DNA of 64,000 bases from Chelativorans alearensis (GTDB lineage: Bacteria > Pseudomonadota > Alphaproteobacteria > Rhizobiales > Rhizobiaceae), in contig NZ_WQNI01000021.1 of NCBI RefSeq assembly GCF_010993735.1, positions 1-64,000 on the forward strand, in the 5' to 3' direction. Under the pieces are notes generated by a model. It was not told the origin of the DNA. It ran no database searches and worked only from the letters and a program-made list of their open reading frames with translations. How positions within the stretch are numbered: position 1 is the first letter of the stretch; every line of letters begins with the position of its first letter. The translations under genes and the position numbers were made by a program. Positions 8,892 through 16,719 of this stretch are shown here, piece after piece.

Positions 8892-9656
8892 TCAAACCGC
8901 CGTAAAAGTGTTGTCCACGAAGATCTCGGCTCCGTTCACGAAGCTGGATGCATCGGAGGCGAGGAACAGTGCAACCTCCGCAATCTCCTCGGGCTCGCAG
9001 ATCCGCCCCTGCATGACGTTGACGTCGTTTTCAGAGGCGAAGACGCCGTAGCGGCGTAGCTGCTCGATCTCATGCTCACCGTGCTGTGTCCGCACAAAGC
9101 TGGGACAGATCAGGTTCGACCGGATGCCTTGATCGCGATATTCCACCGCAAGCGCACGCGCCAGTTGATGCATCGCCGATTTCGATGCGCAATAGAGCGT
9201 CTCCAGATGGGTGGCGGCACGCACCCCGGTGGTGGAGGTGAACACCAGCACTCCTTTCCCGCGCTCCAGCATCTCTGGCAGGACGAGCCGGCACATGAGA
9301 AAGGCCGATTTGGCATTGTTGTCCATCATCTCATCCCACTCCTCCAGCGTGAATTCGAGGAATGGTTTCACGATGATGATGCCGGCATGGTTGAACAGCA
9401 CATCGACCCTGCCAAAGGCATCCACCGTTGCCCTATAGGCCCTTTCTGCCTGGTCCGGTAGGGAGACATCCGAGCATACAAAACGCACGTCCAAGCTTCG
9501 CTCGGTCAGTGCCTGCACCAGCGCCTCGCCAGATTCGGGATCACGATCTGCTATCATAACTTGCGCGCCCTCTTCGGCGAAAAGAGCGGCGCTGGCGGCG
9601 CCGGCGCCTTTAGCGCCGCCAGTAACCAGAACAGTGCGTCCAAGGAGTCTCTTCAT
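8892..9656 (-). CDS. Short-chain dehydrogenase/reductase (SDR), second copy
   Basis: Classical SDR of 254 residues with TGGAKGAGAASA (cofactor glycines), FNHAGI, catalytic Ser in FTSTTG and YCASK for Tyr/Lys. It ends with a family-typical segment, FLASDASSFVNGAEIFVDN. It is a paralogue of the SDR at 7272, with shared blocks across the whole length. It is the promoter-proximal gene of the SDR2-GntR-SDR1 unit. No good Shine-Dalgarno precedes the ATG, so the transcript may be leaderless or weakly translated. Pairs of SDRs in one operon often act on opposite stereoisomers or on successive steps; which applies here cannot be seen. Confidence 0.85.
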   Translation of the reverse strand: MKRLLGRTVLVTGGAKGAGAASAALFAEEGAQVMIADRDPESGEALVQALTERSLDVRFVCSDVSLPDQAERAYRATVDAFGRVDVLFNHAGIIIVKPFLEFTLEEWDEMMDNNAKSAFLMCRLVLPEMLERGKGVLVFTSTTGVRAATHLETLYCASKSAMHQLARALAVEYRDQGIRSNLICPSFVRTQHGEHEIEQLRRYGVFASENDVNVMQGRICEPEEIAEVALFLASDASSFVNGAEIFVDNTFTAV

Positions 9657-9781
9657 GGATCAAAATCTATACCATTGGATTCCCAAAATCCAGTGCTGCA
9701 ACTGCGGAGGCATGGCCGCGACTTTGCCGCGTGTCTGCTGGCGAACGGCACAACATCCGCATCATTCCGGTGATTACCCCG

Positions 9782-9895
9782 GCACTGCGCGATGATGGCC
9801 GGCGGTGGGGGCAAGTGATGTCTAAAATCTGCGCCACCAACCTGAAAGACAAAGAAATATCGATCGGTGGGATCGCAATGTATCTGCCCGAATGC
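9782..9895 (+). pseudogene. Remnant of a second sdaA 3' end
   Basis: The plus frame reads ALRDDGRRWG and then LKDKEISIGGIAMYLPEC. This parallels the intact SdaA C-terminus ([10 protein letters not shown] and [18 protein letters not shown]). The stop codon after the final Cys has become CGA, and everything upstream of the ALR block is unrecognisable. It is a decayed duplicate, not an expressed gene. It suggests that another glycine/serine catabolic block once ended here or was duplicated. Confidence 0.6.
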
Positions 9896-10280
9896 CGATC
9901 GCCTCAACGGCACGGCTTGGGCGGTGCGATTGACTTCGGAGCCGTCTGAGTCCTTACCCTTGCCCACAGTTTGGCTTGGTCAACAATGAGTGCGACTAGA
10001 AGGTGCTCGAATTCACTCTTCAGGGTTTCGATCCGGGGCTTTCGCGTCGAAGATTTTACTGGGAAAGTACTTGTTATGAAGTTGCTTTCTGAACCAAGTG
10101 AAATTTTTCGGTACTCGACAATCTATGACTGAACAACGCAACCGAATGCATGATCGTATGTGTTCGGGCTTCAAGGTCGACGATACGATCACTTCCGTCT
10201 CCAGCGGCGGCGCCTAGGAGCGCATAAGCTTCACCTTATGCCCGAATGATGAATATTCTCGTTTGTGTGCCAGCCGTCTT

Positions 10281-10322
10281 GCCCCAATGATTGCGGTATT
10301 GGGCAGCCTAGACTGCCCCAAT
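10281..10322. promoter_or_regulatory. Repeated operator-like elements upstream of dctP
   Basis: GCCCCAAT at 10281-10288, its near inverse ATTGGGC at 10298-10304, and GCCCCAAT again at 10315-10322 alternate in the 70 bp before the dctP start. GGGCAG-N6-CTGCCC (10301-10318) is a perfect inverted repeat inside the array. This looks like a multi-site regulator target, possibly for the LysR at 18145. The rest of 9896-10280 shows no gene or clear signal. Confidence 0.45.
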
Positions 10323-10347
10323 AATATTCAGATCAAAGAGGGAACTC

Positions 10348-11358
10348 ATGGTGAAGCTGTCCAACATTTGCGCATTCTCACTTGCTGCCGCGATGCTTGT
10401 CCCGTTGCCGGCGTATGCCAGCGATAAGGAATACAAGCTCGTACTGACCAGTGAGGCTGGTGATCGCGACTCCGTTCTTGGCAAGGCTATGCAGAACTGG
10501 GCCTCAATGATCGAGGAGAACTCTGACGGGCGCATCAAGGTCAATGTATTTTATCAGGGCGAGTTGGGTGGCCAGCAAGAGCTGTTCGACCAGCTCGTCA
10601 AGGGCAACGTCCACATGATGATCACATGGCCGCAGACGTCCTACGACCAGCGGATCGGTGTGAACTACATCCCGTATCTCGTTCTGGGATGGGAGGACGC
10701 GACGGAAGCGTTCGGCCAGGACGGCTGGGTGCGCGAGGTGCTCGATCCGATCTATCAGGATATTGGCCTCAAGTATTTCGGCCCGTTCCCGGAAGGCTTC
10801 GGTGGTATCGCCACCAAGGGCCGCTACGCCACCAGCTTTGAAGAGGCGCAGGGCCTGAAGGTGCGGTCGCAACCGATCTTCCCTCTGCCGCAGACCGTTC
10901 AGGCGATGGGTTTCCAGGCAGTGCCGATCGACTGGGCTGAAGTGTATACGTCGATCCAGACCGGCGTCGTGGATGGCGATTCATCGAACGTCATCTACTG
11001 GGACTACGAGTATTTCCGCGACCAGCTCGACTATTTCGTTCAGTCGTCGCACAATTTCTCGTCCTACTCACTTCTGATGAACAGTGCGACCTGGGAAGAG
11101 ATGGACGAAGAAGACCGCGGAATCATCGAATCCGCTGCCGTCGCCGTGATGGACCAACAGTTCAAGGACGCCAAGGCGGAAGACGACAAATGGATCGCCG
11201 CGGCACAGGAAGCCGGCATGGAATACATCGTTCCGACCCCCGAGCAGAAGGCTGCCTGGGTTGAGCGTGTCCGTGCCGAAGTCTGGCCGCAGGCGGAGGA
11301 GGCCCTCGGCAAGGAAATCATGGACGTGGTGCGCGCCAACGCATCGGTCCCTGAATAA
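10348..11358 (+). CDS. dctP: TRAP transporter substrate-binding protein, DctP type
   Basis: Periplasmic solute receptor (336 residues) for a tripartite ATP-independent transporter. A signal peptide ends at PLPAYAS. DctP-family landmarks follow: SVLGKAMQNWASMIEENSDG, YQGELGGQQELFDQLVKG, and LKVRSQPIFPLPQTVQAMGFQAVPIDWAEVYTSIQTGVVDG. The block containing the invariant ligand-binding Arg (VRSQP) is present, so the ligand is probably a carboxylate. AGAGGGAAC is the ribosome site. It heads the 10.3-18.1 kb operon; a GC-rich stem-loop after it probably raises its level relative to the membrane subunits. The downstream enzymes suggest a hydroxyproline- or amino-acid-like ligand. Confidence 0.92.
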   Translation: MVKLSNICAFSLAAAMLVPLPAYASDKEYKLVLTSEAGDRDSVLGKAMQNWASMIEENSDGRIKVNVFYQGELGGQQELFDQLVKGNVHMMITWPQTSYDQRIGVNYIPYLVLGWEDATEAFGQDGWVREVLDPIYQDIGLKYFGPFPEGFGGIATKGRYATSFEEAQGLKVRSQPIFPLPQTVQAMGFQAVPIDWAEVYTSIQTGVVDGDSSNVIYWDYEYFRDQLDYFVQSSHNFSSYSLLMNSATWEEMDEEDRGIIESAAVAVMDQQFKDAKAEDDKWIAAAQEAGMEYIVPTPEQKAAWVERVRAEVWPQAEEALGKEIMDVVRANASVPE

Positions 11359-11382
11359 GTCCGCGAAAAACTGACTTGTCGG

Positions 11383-11399
11383 GCCGCGTTCTGCGCGGC
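11383..11399. terminator. Intercistronic stem-loop after dctP
   Basis: GCCGCG-N5-CGCGGC without a following T-run lies 25 bp after the dctP stop. Similar structures between binding-protein and permease genes act as partial terminators or mRNA stabilisers. The remaining 190 bp up to dctQ holds only the dctQ ribosome site (GGAGG). Confidence 0.4.
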
Positions 11400-11593
11400 T
11401 CGCCTCAGGCCGCCGGAACGACTCCGGTGGCCCCGGCGAGTGCTCGGCACTCTTGGAAAGCCCCTGATTCAAAGGCAGAAGAACCGCGATCGACCCCGGT
11501 TGATCTCACCGGCTGTCAAAAATCGAGGCGGCGATCATTCTGGGACAGGTTGTGCCTAGCGCGGCCCGTCTTTGAAGCAGGGAGGCTTCAGAA

Positions 11594-12103
11594 ATGCTGA
11601 AAACAGTCGATGCGCTACTTGTGCGCATAATCCATCCGATCTTGATCGTGATCGGGCTGGCCGTCGCGCTTATGCTGGTCGTCGGCATCCTTACGCGGAT
11701 GATCGGGGCACCTCTTTTCGGTCTCGAAGAGATCATGCTGCTAGCCGTCATGTGGTTCTACATGCTGGGCGCAGCGCTGGCATCGCGTGAACGCTCGCAC
11801 CTGTCAGCCGACTTTGTGCGCGTTATTTCGAAAAACCCGAAAGTCTGGCGCGTTGCGGCCTTGTTTTCCACCGCGGTTTCGCTGGGTATCGCGGTGCTGT
11901 TCAGCACCTGGGCGTGGGCTCTGTTCTCCTTTGGTCTGGAGCGTGGCCAGTCCACGCCGGTCTTCGGGATTCCCTGGTGGATCTCGCAGTCCAGTCTCTT
12001 CTTCGCTTCGGTGCTGTTCATCATCTATCTAGTGCGGGACCTGCTCCACGAGATCCGCGGCGAAGAATGGCAGTCGGGCGATCCTGCGGCAGAAGTGGAG
12101 TAA
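11594..12103 (+). CDS. dctQ: TRAP transporter small permease, DctQ type
   Basis: Four-helix membrane subunit of 169 residues. The hydrophobic segments fall at about residues 15-37, 48-65, 88-108 and 128-148. The EEIMLLAVMWFYMLGAALASRERSHL stretch contains the family pattern of a short acidic motif before helix 2 and a conserved Arg/His loop. GGAGG precedes the ATG at a good distance. It is followed 6 bp later by dctM, whose ribosome site sits inside the dctQ 3' end. DctQ docks the receptor to DctM. Confidence 0.9.
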   Translation: MLKTVDALLVRIIHPILIVIGLAVALMLVVGILTRMIGAPLFGLEEIMLLAVMWFYMLGAALASRERSHLSADFVRVISKNPKVWRVAALFSTAVSLGIAVLFSTWAWALFSFGLERGQSTPVFGIPWWISQSSLFFASVLFIIYLVRDLLHEIRGEEWQSGDPAAEVE

Positions 12104-12109
12104 TCTGAA

Positions 12110-13408
12110 ATGGGTGCACTTATCGCAATTGTCGCTGTCGTGGTCCTGATGATGATCGGGGTTCCGGTCGTATTTTCCTTCGCCGCCATGACGCTCATCC
12201 TGTCGATCGCCTATGACGTCGACATCTCGTCGCTGATGACCACGGGCTTCTGGTCGGTGAACTCGGTGATTCTGGTCGCACTGCCACTTTTCGTGATGAC
12301 CGGCTACCTGATGCAATCCGGCGGGATCGCCCGGCGCCTGGTAGAATTCGTCGAGGCACTGGTCGGGCGTTCGCGTGTCGGCATGGGCACCTCAATGGTC
12401 GTGACCTGCGGCATATTCGGTGCCATCTCAGGTACCGCCTCGGCCGCTGTGGCTTCCGTCGGGTCCATCATGATCGGCCCGATGGAGAAACACGGCTATG
12501 CGCGGGGGTATACGAGCGCACTTTTGGGTGTTTCCTCGCTCCTGGGTCTGTTGATCCCGCCTTCGATCACCATGATCCTCTATGCGGTCGTGACCCGACA
12601 ATCGGTCGCAGCCTGCTTTCTGGCGACCGTCGGTCCGGGCATCTTGCTGATGATCGCGCTTGCGTTGTTCAACCGGCTGCATGTCAACCGGAAGCTGGGT
12701 GGGGATACCAAAAAAGCTCCGTGGGGGCAGCGCCTTTCTGAAACCGCTTCGACCGGCTGGCGGGCTATACCCGCACTAATGCTGCCGGTTGTTATCCTGG
12801 GCGGGATCTATGGGGGGTATGCCACGCCGACCGAGGCGGCGGCCATTTCCGTGGCGCTCGCTATCCCGATCGGTTTGTTTATCTACCGGGAACAGACCTT
12901 GCGAGGGATCGGCGAAGCGGTGATCCATGCCGCGACCACCACCGGGGTCATCATGATCATCCTGGTCTTCTCGTTCGTCGCCAGCCGGATTCTCACCCTC
13001 GAGCGCGTACCTCAGGAACTGACCGATCTCCTGCTTAGTACCTTTTCGAGCCCGATCCTCATTCTGTTGGTGGTGAACATCTTTCTGGTCGCCATGGGCA
13101 TGATCATGGACGATGTCAGCGTGATCGCCATCATCAGCCCTCTGATGGTGCCGGTCATGGCCGAGATTGGCGTCGACCCGATCCACTTTGCAGCGATCAT
13201 CGGGACCAGCATTGTGATCGGGGCGAACAGCCCCCCGATGGCCCCAATCCTGTTCATGGCCTGTCGTGTCGGCAGGGTCGGGATGTCGGAAGTGATCACG
13301 CCCGCGTTCTATTTCATGGCCTTGGCGGCATTTCCCGTAATGCTTGTCACGACCTATTGGTCGCCGCTGGCGCTGTTCCTGCCGCGGCTCCTTGGGTTCA
13401 TGCCGTAG
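12110..13408 (+). CDS. dctM: TRAP transporter large permease, DctM type
   Basis: The 432-residue ion-coupled transport subunit with about 12 membrane helices. Typical family stretches are AISGTASAAVASVGSIM, LLIPPSITMILYAVV, GGIYGGYATPTEAAAISV, and near the end MGMIMDDVSVIAIISPLMVPV plus NSPPMAPILFMACRVG. It imports the DctP-bound solute using a sodium or proton gradient. It completes a dctPQM set. A very strong GC hairpin follows before the metabolic genes. Confidence 0.93.
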   Translation: MGALIAIVAVVVLMMIGVPVVFSFAAMTLILSIAYDVDISSLMTTGFWSVNSVILVALPLFVMTGYLMQSGGIARRLVEFVEALVGRSRVGMGTSMVVTCGIFGAISGTASAAVASVGSIMIGPMEKHGYARGYTSALLGVSSLLGLLIPPSITMILYAVVTRQSVAACFLATVGPGILLMIALALFNRLHVNRKLGGDTKKAPWGQRLSETASTGWRAIPALMLPVVILGGIYGGYATPTEAAAISVALAIPIGLFIYREQTLRGIGEAVIHAATTTGVIMIILVFSFVASRILTLERVPQELTDLLLSTFSSPILILLVVNIFLVAMGMIMDDVSVIAIISPLMVPVMAEIGVDPIHFAAIIGTSIVIGANSPPMAPILFMACRVGRVGMSEVITPAFYFMALAAFPVMLVTTYWSPLALFLPRLLGFMP

Positions 13409-13422
13409 AGGCAAGTTCAATA

Positions 13423-13449
13423 GCGCGCGCCCGCGGCGCGGGCGCGCGC
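13423..13449. terminator. Perfect GC-rich stem-loop after dctM
   Basis: A 13-base arm (13423-13435) pairs perfectly with 13437-13449, all G/C. No U-run follows, so it is more likely a transcript stabiliser, attenuator or Rho-assisted partial terminator separating transporter and enzyme expression than a full intrinsic terminator. Confidence 0.5.
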
Positions 13450-13516
13450 AGCTATCACCGGGAGGCTCTGAGCGCGCTTCCGGGCTCCGACACAACATGG
13501 CGAATGGAAGTACGCA

Positions 13517-14434
13517 ATGGCATTCAGGTTCACGCTTGAAGGGATCTACACACCTGTCGTAACGCCGTTCGACAACGACGGCGCCTTCGATCTCGACGCG
13601 CTGGCCGATGTGGTCGATCATCTGGTCGAGAAGGGCGTCCACGGGATAATCTCCGGCGGATCGACGGCTGAGAATTACACCCAGACCGTCGATGAACGGC
13701 TTGAACTGGCGCGGTTCATCAAGGACCGCCTGAATGGTCGCTTGCCGTTGATCGTGGGCACGGGCGCCATGCGGACGCCGGATTCCGTCGCACTGGCCAA
13801 AGGTGCGCGCGACATGGGCGCCGACGCCATCTTGCTGGGCACGCCGCCTTATTCGGTTCCGACCGAACGCGAGAATGCGCTGAATGCGCTCGCCATCGAC
13901 CGCGCCGCCGACCTGCCGATCATCCTTTACAACTATCCCGGTCGCATGGGCGTGCATATGGGTGAGGAGTTTCTCGATCGCGTCTGCCGCTCGCGCAACG
14001 TCATCGGGATTAAGGAAAGCTCGGGCGATATCAACCGGGTTCACCTGCTGGCCCGCGATTATCCGCATATCCAGATGTCCTGCGGGATGGACGATCAGGC
14101 ACTGGAATTCTTCGCCTGGGGCGCGCGCAGCTGGATCTGCGCAGGCTCCAACTTCCTGCCTGAGGAGCATGTCCTTCTTTACGAGACCTGTGCCGTGCAT
14201 GGCGATTTCGCCAAAGGGCGCCGGATCATGTCGGCAATGATGCCGCTGATGCGCGTCCTCGAACAGGGCGGCAAGTTCATTCAGTGTGTAAAGCACGGAA
14301 CGGAAATGGCAGGCTTGCGGGCCGGGCCGATGCGCCCGCCGCTGCGCGGTCTCAACAAGGATGACAAGCGGGAGCTTGAGCAGGTCGTCCGGACCCTCAA
14401 AACCACGATTGCGGCCATCAAGGCGGAGAACTGA
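13517..14434 (+). CDS. DapA/NAL-family lyase or deaminase
   Basis: Class I aldolase-fold enzyme of 305 residues. The Schiff-base lysine is Lys166 in VIGIKESSG, the catalytic Tyr138 is in ILYNYPGRMG, and the GGSTAENYTQ motif at about 48-57 replaces the GTTGE loop of true dihydrodipicolinate synthase, so substrate specificity differs. Family members include pyrroline-4-hydroxy-2-carboxylate deaminase, keto-deoxy sugar acid dehydratases and aldolases. An ALDH starts 3 bp downstream, as in hydroxyproline pathways where this family makes alpha-ketoglutarate semialdehyde. That role is inferred from context, not from a diagnostic residue. Confidence 0.85.
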   Translation: MAFRFTLEGIYTPVVTPFDNDGAFDLDALADVVDHLVEKGVHGIISGGSTAENYTQTVDERLELARFIKDRLNGRLPLIVGTGAMRTPDSVALAKGARDMGADAILLGTPPYSVPTERENALNALAIDRAADLPIILYNYPGRMGVHMGEEFLDRVCRSRNVIGIKESSGDINRVHLLARDYPHIQMSCGMDDQALEFFAWGARSWICAGSNFLPEEHVLLYETCAVHGDFAKGRRIMSAMMPLMRVLEQGGKFIQCVKHGTEMAGLRAGPMRPPLRGLNKDDKRELEQVVRTLKTTIAAIKAEN

Positions 14435-14437
14435 TCC

Positions 14438-15946
14438 ATGAGCGAGCTTCTGACGCGCGAAGAATACGAGGCTATCGCAGCCAACCTGACCCTGCCGGTG
14501 AACGCGTTCATCGATGGCAGCTTCCGCCCGGCAAAATCCGGCAAGACCTTCGAGACGGTGAACCCGGCGACCGGCGTGAAGCTTGCGGATGTGGCGGCCT
14601 GCGATGCGCAGGACGTGGATTTCGCCGTTTCCAAGGCGCGCGAAGCGTTTGACGATGGCCGTTGGTCGAAACTGCATCCCGCAGAGCGCAAGGAGGTGCT
14701 GATCCGGCTTTGCAAGCTGATGACCCGCAACCGCCATGAATTGGCGGTGATGGAAAGCCTGGACAGCGGCAAGACCATCTACGACTGCGAGACCGTGGAC
14801 GTGCCCGAGACGATCCACTGCATCAAGTGGCATGCGGAACTGATCGACAAGATCTATGACCAGGTGGCCCCCGCTTCGGACAATCATATCGCGATGGTCG
14901 TGCGCGAACCCGTCGGCGTCGTCGGGCTTGTCCTGCCGTGGAACTTCCCGCTTTTGATGATGGCCTGGAAGATCGGCCCTGCGCTGGCCGCGGGCTGTTC
15001 GCTGGTGATCAAGCCCGCGGGGGAAACCAGTCTGACCGCCCTGCGGATTGCCGAACTGGCCCATGAAGCGGGCGTCCCAGCGGGCGTGCTGAACATCGTG
15101 ACCGGCAGCGGCTCTGCCGTGGGCGAGCCTCTGGGCAAGCACCCGGATGTGGACATGGTGTCCTTCACCGGTTCGACGGCAACGGGGCGGCGGTTCCTGC
15201 ACTATTCGGCGGACAGCAATCTCAAGGAAGTCGTGCTGGAAATGGGGGGCAAGAATCCCTGCATCGTGATGGACGATGCGGAGTACCTCGACTCCGTGGC
15301 CGAGCACGTGGTCAACGGCGCCTTCTGGAACATGGGCGAAAACTGCTCTGCCGCCGCGCGCCTGATCGTTCACGAGGACATTAAGGACGATCTTCTGGAA
15401 CGTGTGAAAGCCGCCGCCCGGCAATGGAATGTCGGTTCGCCGCTGGATCCCTCCGTGCGGGTCGGCGCCCTGGTTTCCAAGTCGCATTTCGACAAGGTCT
15501 GCAGCTATCTTGGGCTGGCCAAAAAAAGCCAGATCATCCTGGGTGGCAAGGATATCGACGGTGCCTTCGTCGAGCCCACGATCGTCGACGTGGGCAGCAA
15601 CGACGATACGCTGGCCCGTGAAGAGATCTTCGGCCCGATCCTGTCGGTCATCACCGTGTCGAGCTTTGACGAAGCCATCGCGGTGGCCAATGACACGGAA
15701 TACGGTCTGGCGGCCTCGATCTTTACCGCCAACGCGCGTCGTGCGATCCGTGGGGCACGCGCGCTTCGCGCCGGAACGGTGACGGTCAACAGCTTTGGCG
15801 AAGGTGATATCTCTACGCCCTTCGGTGGCTACAAGCAGTCCGGCTTTGGCGGGCGCGATAATTCGATCCACGCTCACGACCAATACACCCAACTCAAGAC
15901 CATCTGGATCGACCTTGGCGATCCATCGGATTCCAAGGTGGAGTGA
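14438..15946 (+). CDS. NAD(P)-dependent aldehyde dehydrogenase, PuuC-like
   Basis: ALDH-superfamily enzyme of 502 residues, oxidising an aldehyde to an acid. The catalytic Cys303 lies in MGENCSAA, the general base Glu268 in LEMGGKNP, the oxyanion Asn in PWNFP, and the cofactor loop is FTGSTATGR. Overall sequence resembles gamma-glutamyl-gamma-aminobutyraldehyde and related semialdehyde dehydrogenases. In this operon its substrate is probably the semialdehyde released by the DapA-family enzyme, or the aldehyde made by the FAD oxidoreductase downstream. The stop overlaps the next ATG (TGATG). Confidence 0.9.
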   Translation: MSELLTREEYEAIAANLTLPVNAFIDGSFRPAKSGKTFETVNPATGVKLADVAACDAQDVDFAVSKAREAFDDGRWSKLHPAERKEVLIRLCKLMTRNRHELAVMESLDSGKTIYDCETVDVPETIHCIKWHAELIDKIYDQVAPASDNHIAMVVREPVGVVGLVLPWNFPLLMMAWKIGPALAAGCSLVIKPAGETSLTALRIAELAHEAGVPAGVLNIVTGSGSAVGEPLGKHPDVDMVSFTGSTATGRRFLHYSADSNLKEVVLEMGGKNPCIVMDDAEYLDSVAEHVVNGAFWNMGENCSAAARLIVHEDIKDDLLERVKAAARQWNVGSPLDPSVRVGALVSKSHFDKVCSYLGLAKKSQIILGGKDIDGAFVEPTIVDVGSNDDTLAREEIFGPILSVITVSSFDEAIAVANDTEYGLAASIFTANARRAIRGARALRAGTVTVNSFGEGDISTPFGGYKQSGFGGRDNSIHAHDQYTQLKTIWIDLGDPSDSKVE

Positions 15947-16719
15947 TGGCGCGGATCGGTTTCCTTGGAACCGGAGAGATCGCTTCGGCGATGATTCAAA
16001 CCATCGCCGGGGCAGGGCACGACATCGTCGTCTCTTTCCGCAACGAGCGTGTTTCGGCGGAACTGCAGGCGAGGTATCCCGGGCTCCGCCGGGCGGCGAA
16101 CCAGACTGTCGTGGACGAAAGCGATATCGTGGTGCTCTGCCTGCTGGCCGACACCGCCCGCAAGGAACTGTCAAACCTGGCGTTCGGCGAAGGCAAGACG
16201 GTCATTTCCGTCATGGCTGGAGTGCCAATCGCCGAGCTTGAGCGGCTTTGCGCGCCGGTCACCGAAATCTGCGTTGCCATTCCGCTACCACCGATGCCCT
16301 TGGGCGGCACGCCATTGGCCGTGTTTCCGGATAATGCTCGTCTCAACGAGGTATTCGGCCCTCATGTGAGCATCCACGCTTGCGCCTCGGAAGTCGTGCT
16401 TAGTGCGCATTTTGCGGCGACGGGCGTGCTGCTGCCCTTGCTTGATCAGATGGAGGTCGCTGCAAATTGGCTGTCGGCCTTCACCGGTGATCGTGCCGAA
16501 GCCGCGAACTATTTGGCAGGGCTGATCGGCGCCTATTGCAAGTTGCTGACGCAAGGGACCGGAACCGATCTTGCACAACTGCGCGCCGGACTGGGCACCG
16601 AGGGTGGTTTGAACCAGGCCTTGAGCAGGGCACTGGCGGATAACGGGACGCTTGCCGCCCTCGAGGCTGGTCTCGACAGCCTTCGGGAAAGACTTCGACT
16701 GCCCTCGAAAGAACAATAA
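15946..16719 (+). CDS. Pyrroline-5-carboxylate reductase-like NAD(P) oxidoreductase
   Basis: A 257-residue protein beginning with a Rossmann motif, IGFLGTGEIASAM, as in ProC and related imine reductases. The central block IAIPLPPMPLG-like (VAIPLPPMPLGGTPLAVFP) corresponds to the ProC P-x-x-P region. The C-terminal helical domain contains LAGLIGAYCKLL. The ATG at 15946 overlaps the ALDH stop; a GTG at 15943 is the alternative. It probably reduces or oxidises a cyclic imine or imino acid arising in the pathway, for example a pyrroline carboxylate. It is too divergent to call proline biosynthesis. Confidence 0.7.
   Translation: MARIGFLGTGEIASAMIQTIAGAGHDIVVSFRNERVSAELQARYPGLRRAANQTVVDESDIVVLCLLADTARKELSNLAFGEGKTVISVMAGVPIAELERLCAPVTEICVAIPLPPMPLGGTPLAVFPDNARLNEVFGPHVSIHACASEVVLSAHFAATGVLLPLLDQMEVAANWLSAFTGDRAEAANYLAGLIGAYCKLLTQGTGTDLAQLRAGLGTEGGLNQALSRALADNGTLAALEAGLDSLRERLRLPSKEQ

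Noticed and set aside
12776-16174. Very long open frame (over 1100 codons) on the minus strand
   Set aside because: It runs antisense to dctM, the DapA-family gene and the ALDH. High GC and codon bias create such frames; the product is Arg/His-rich without domains.
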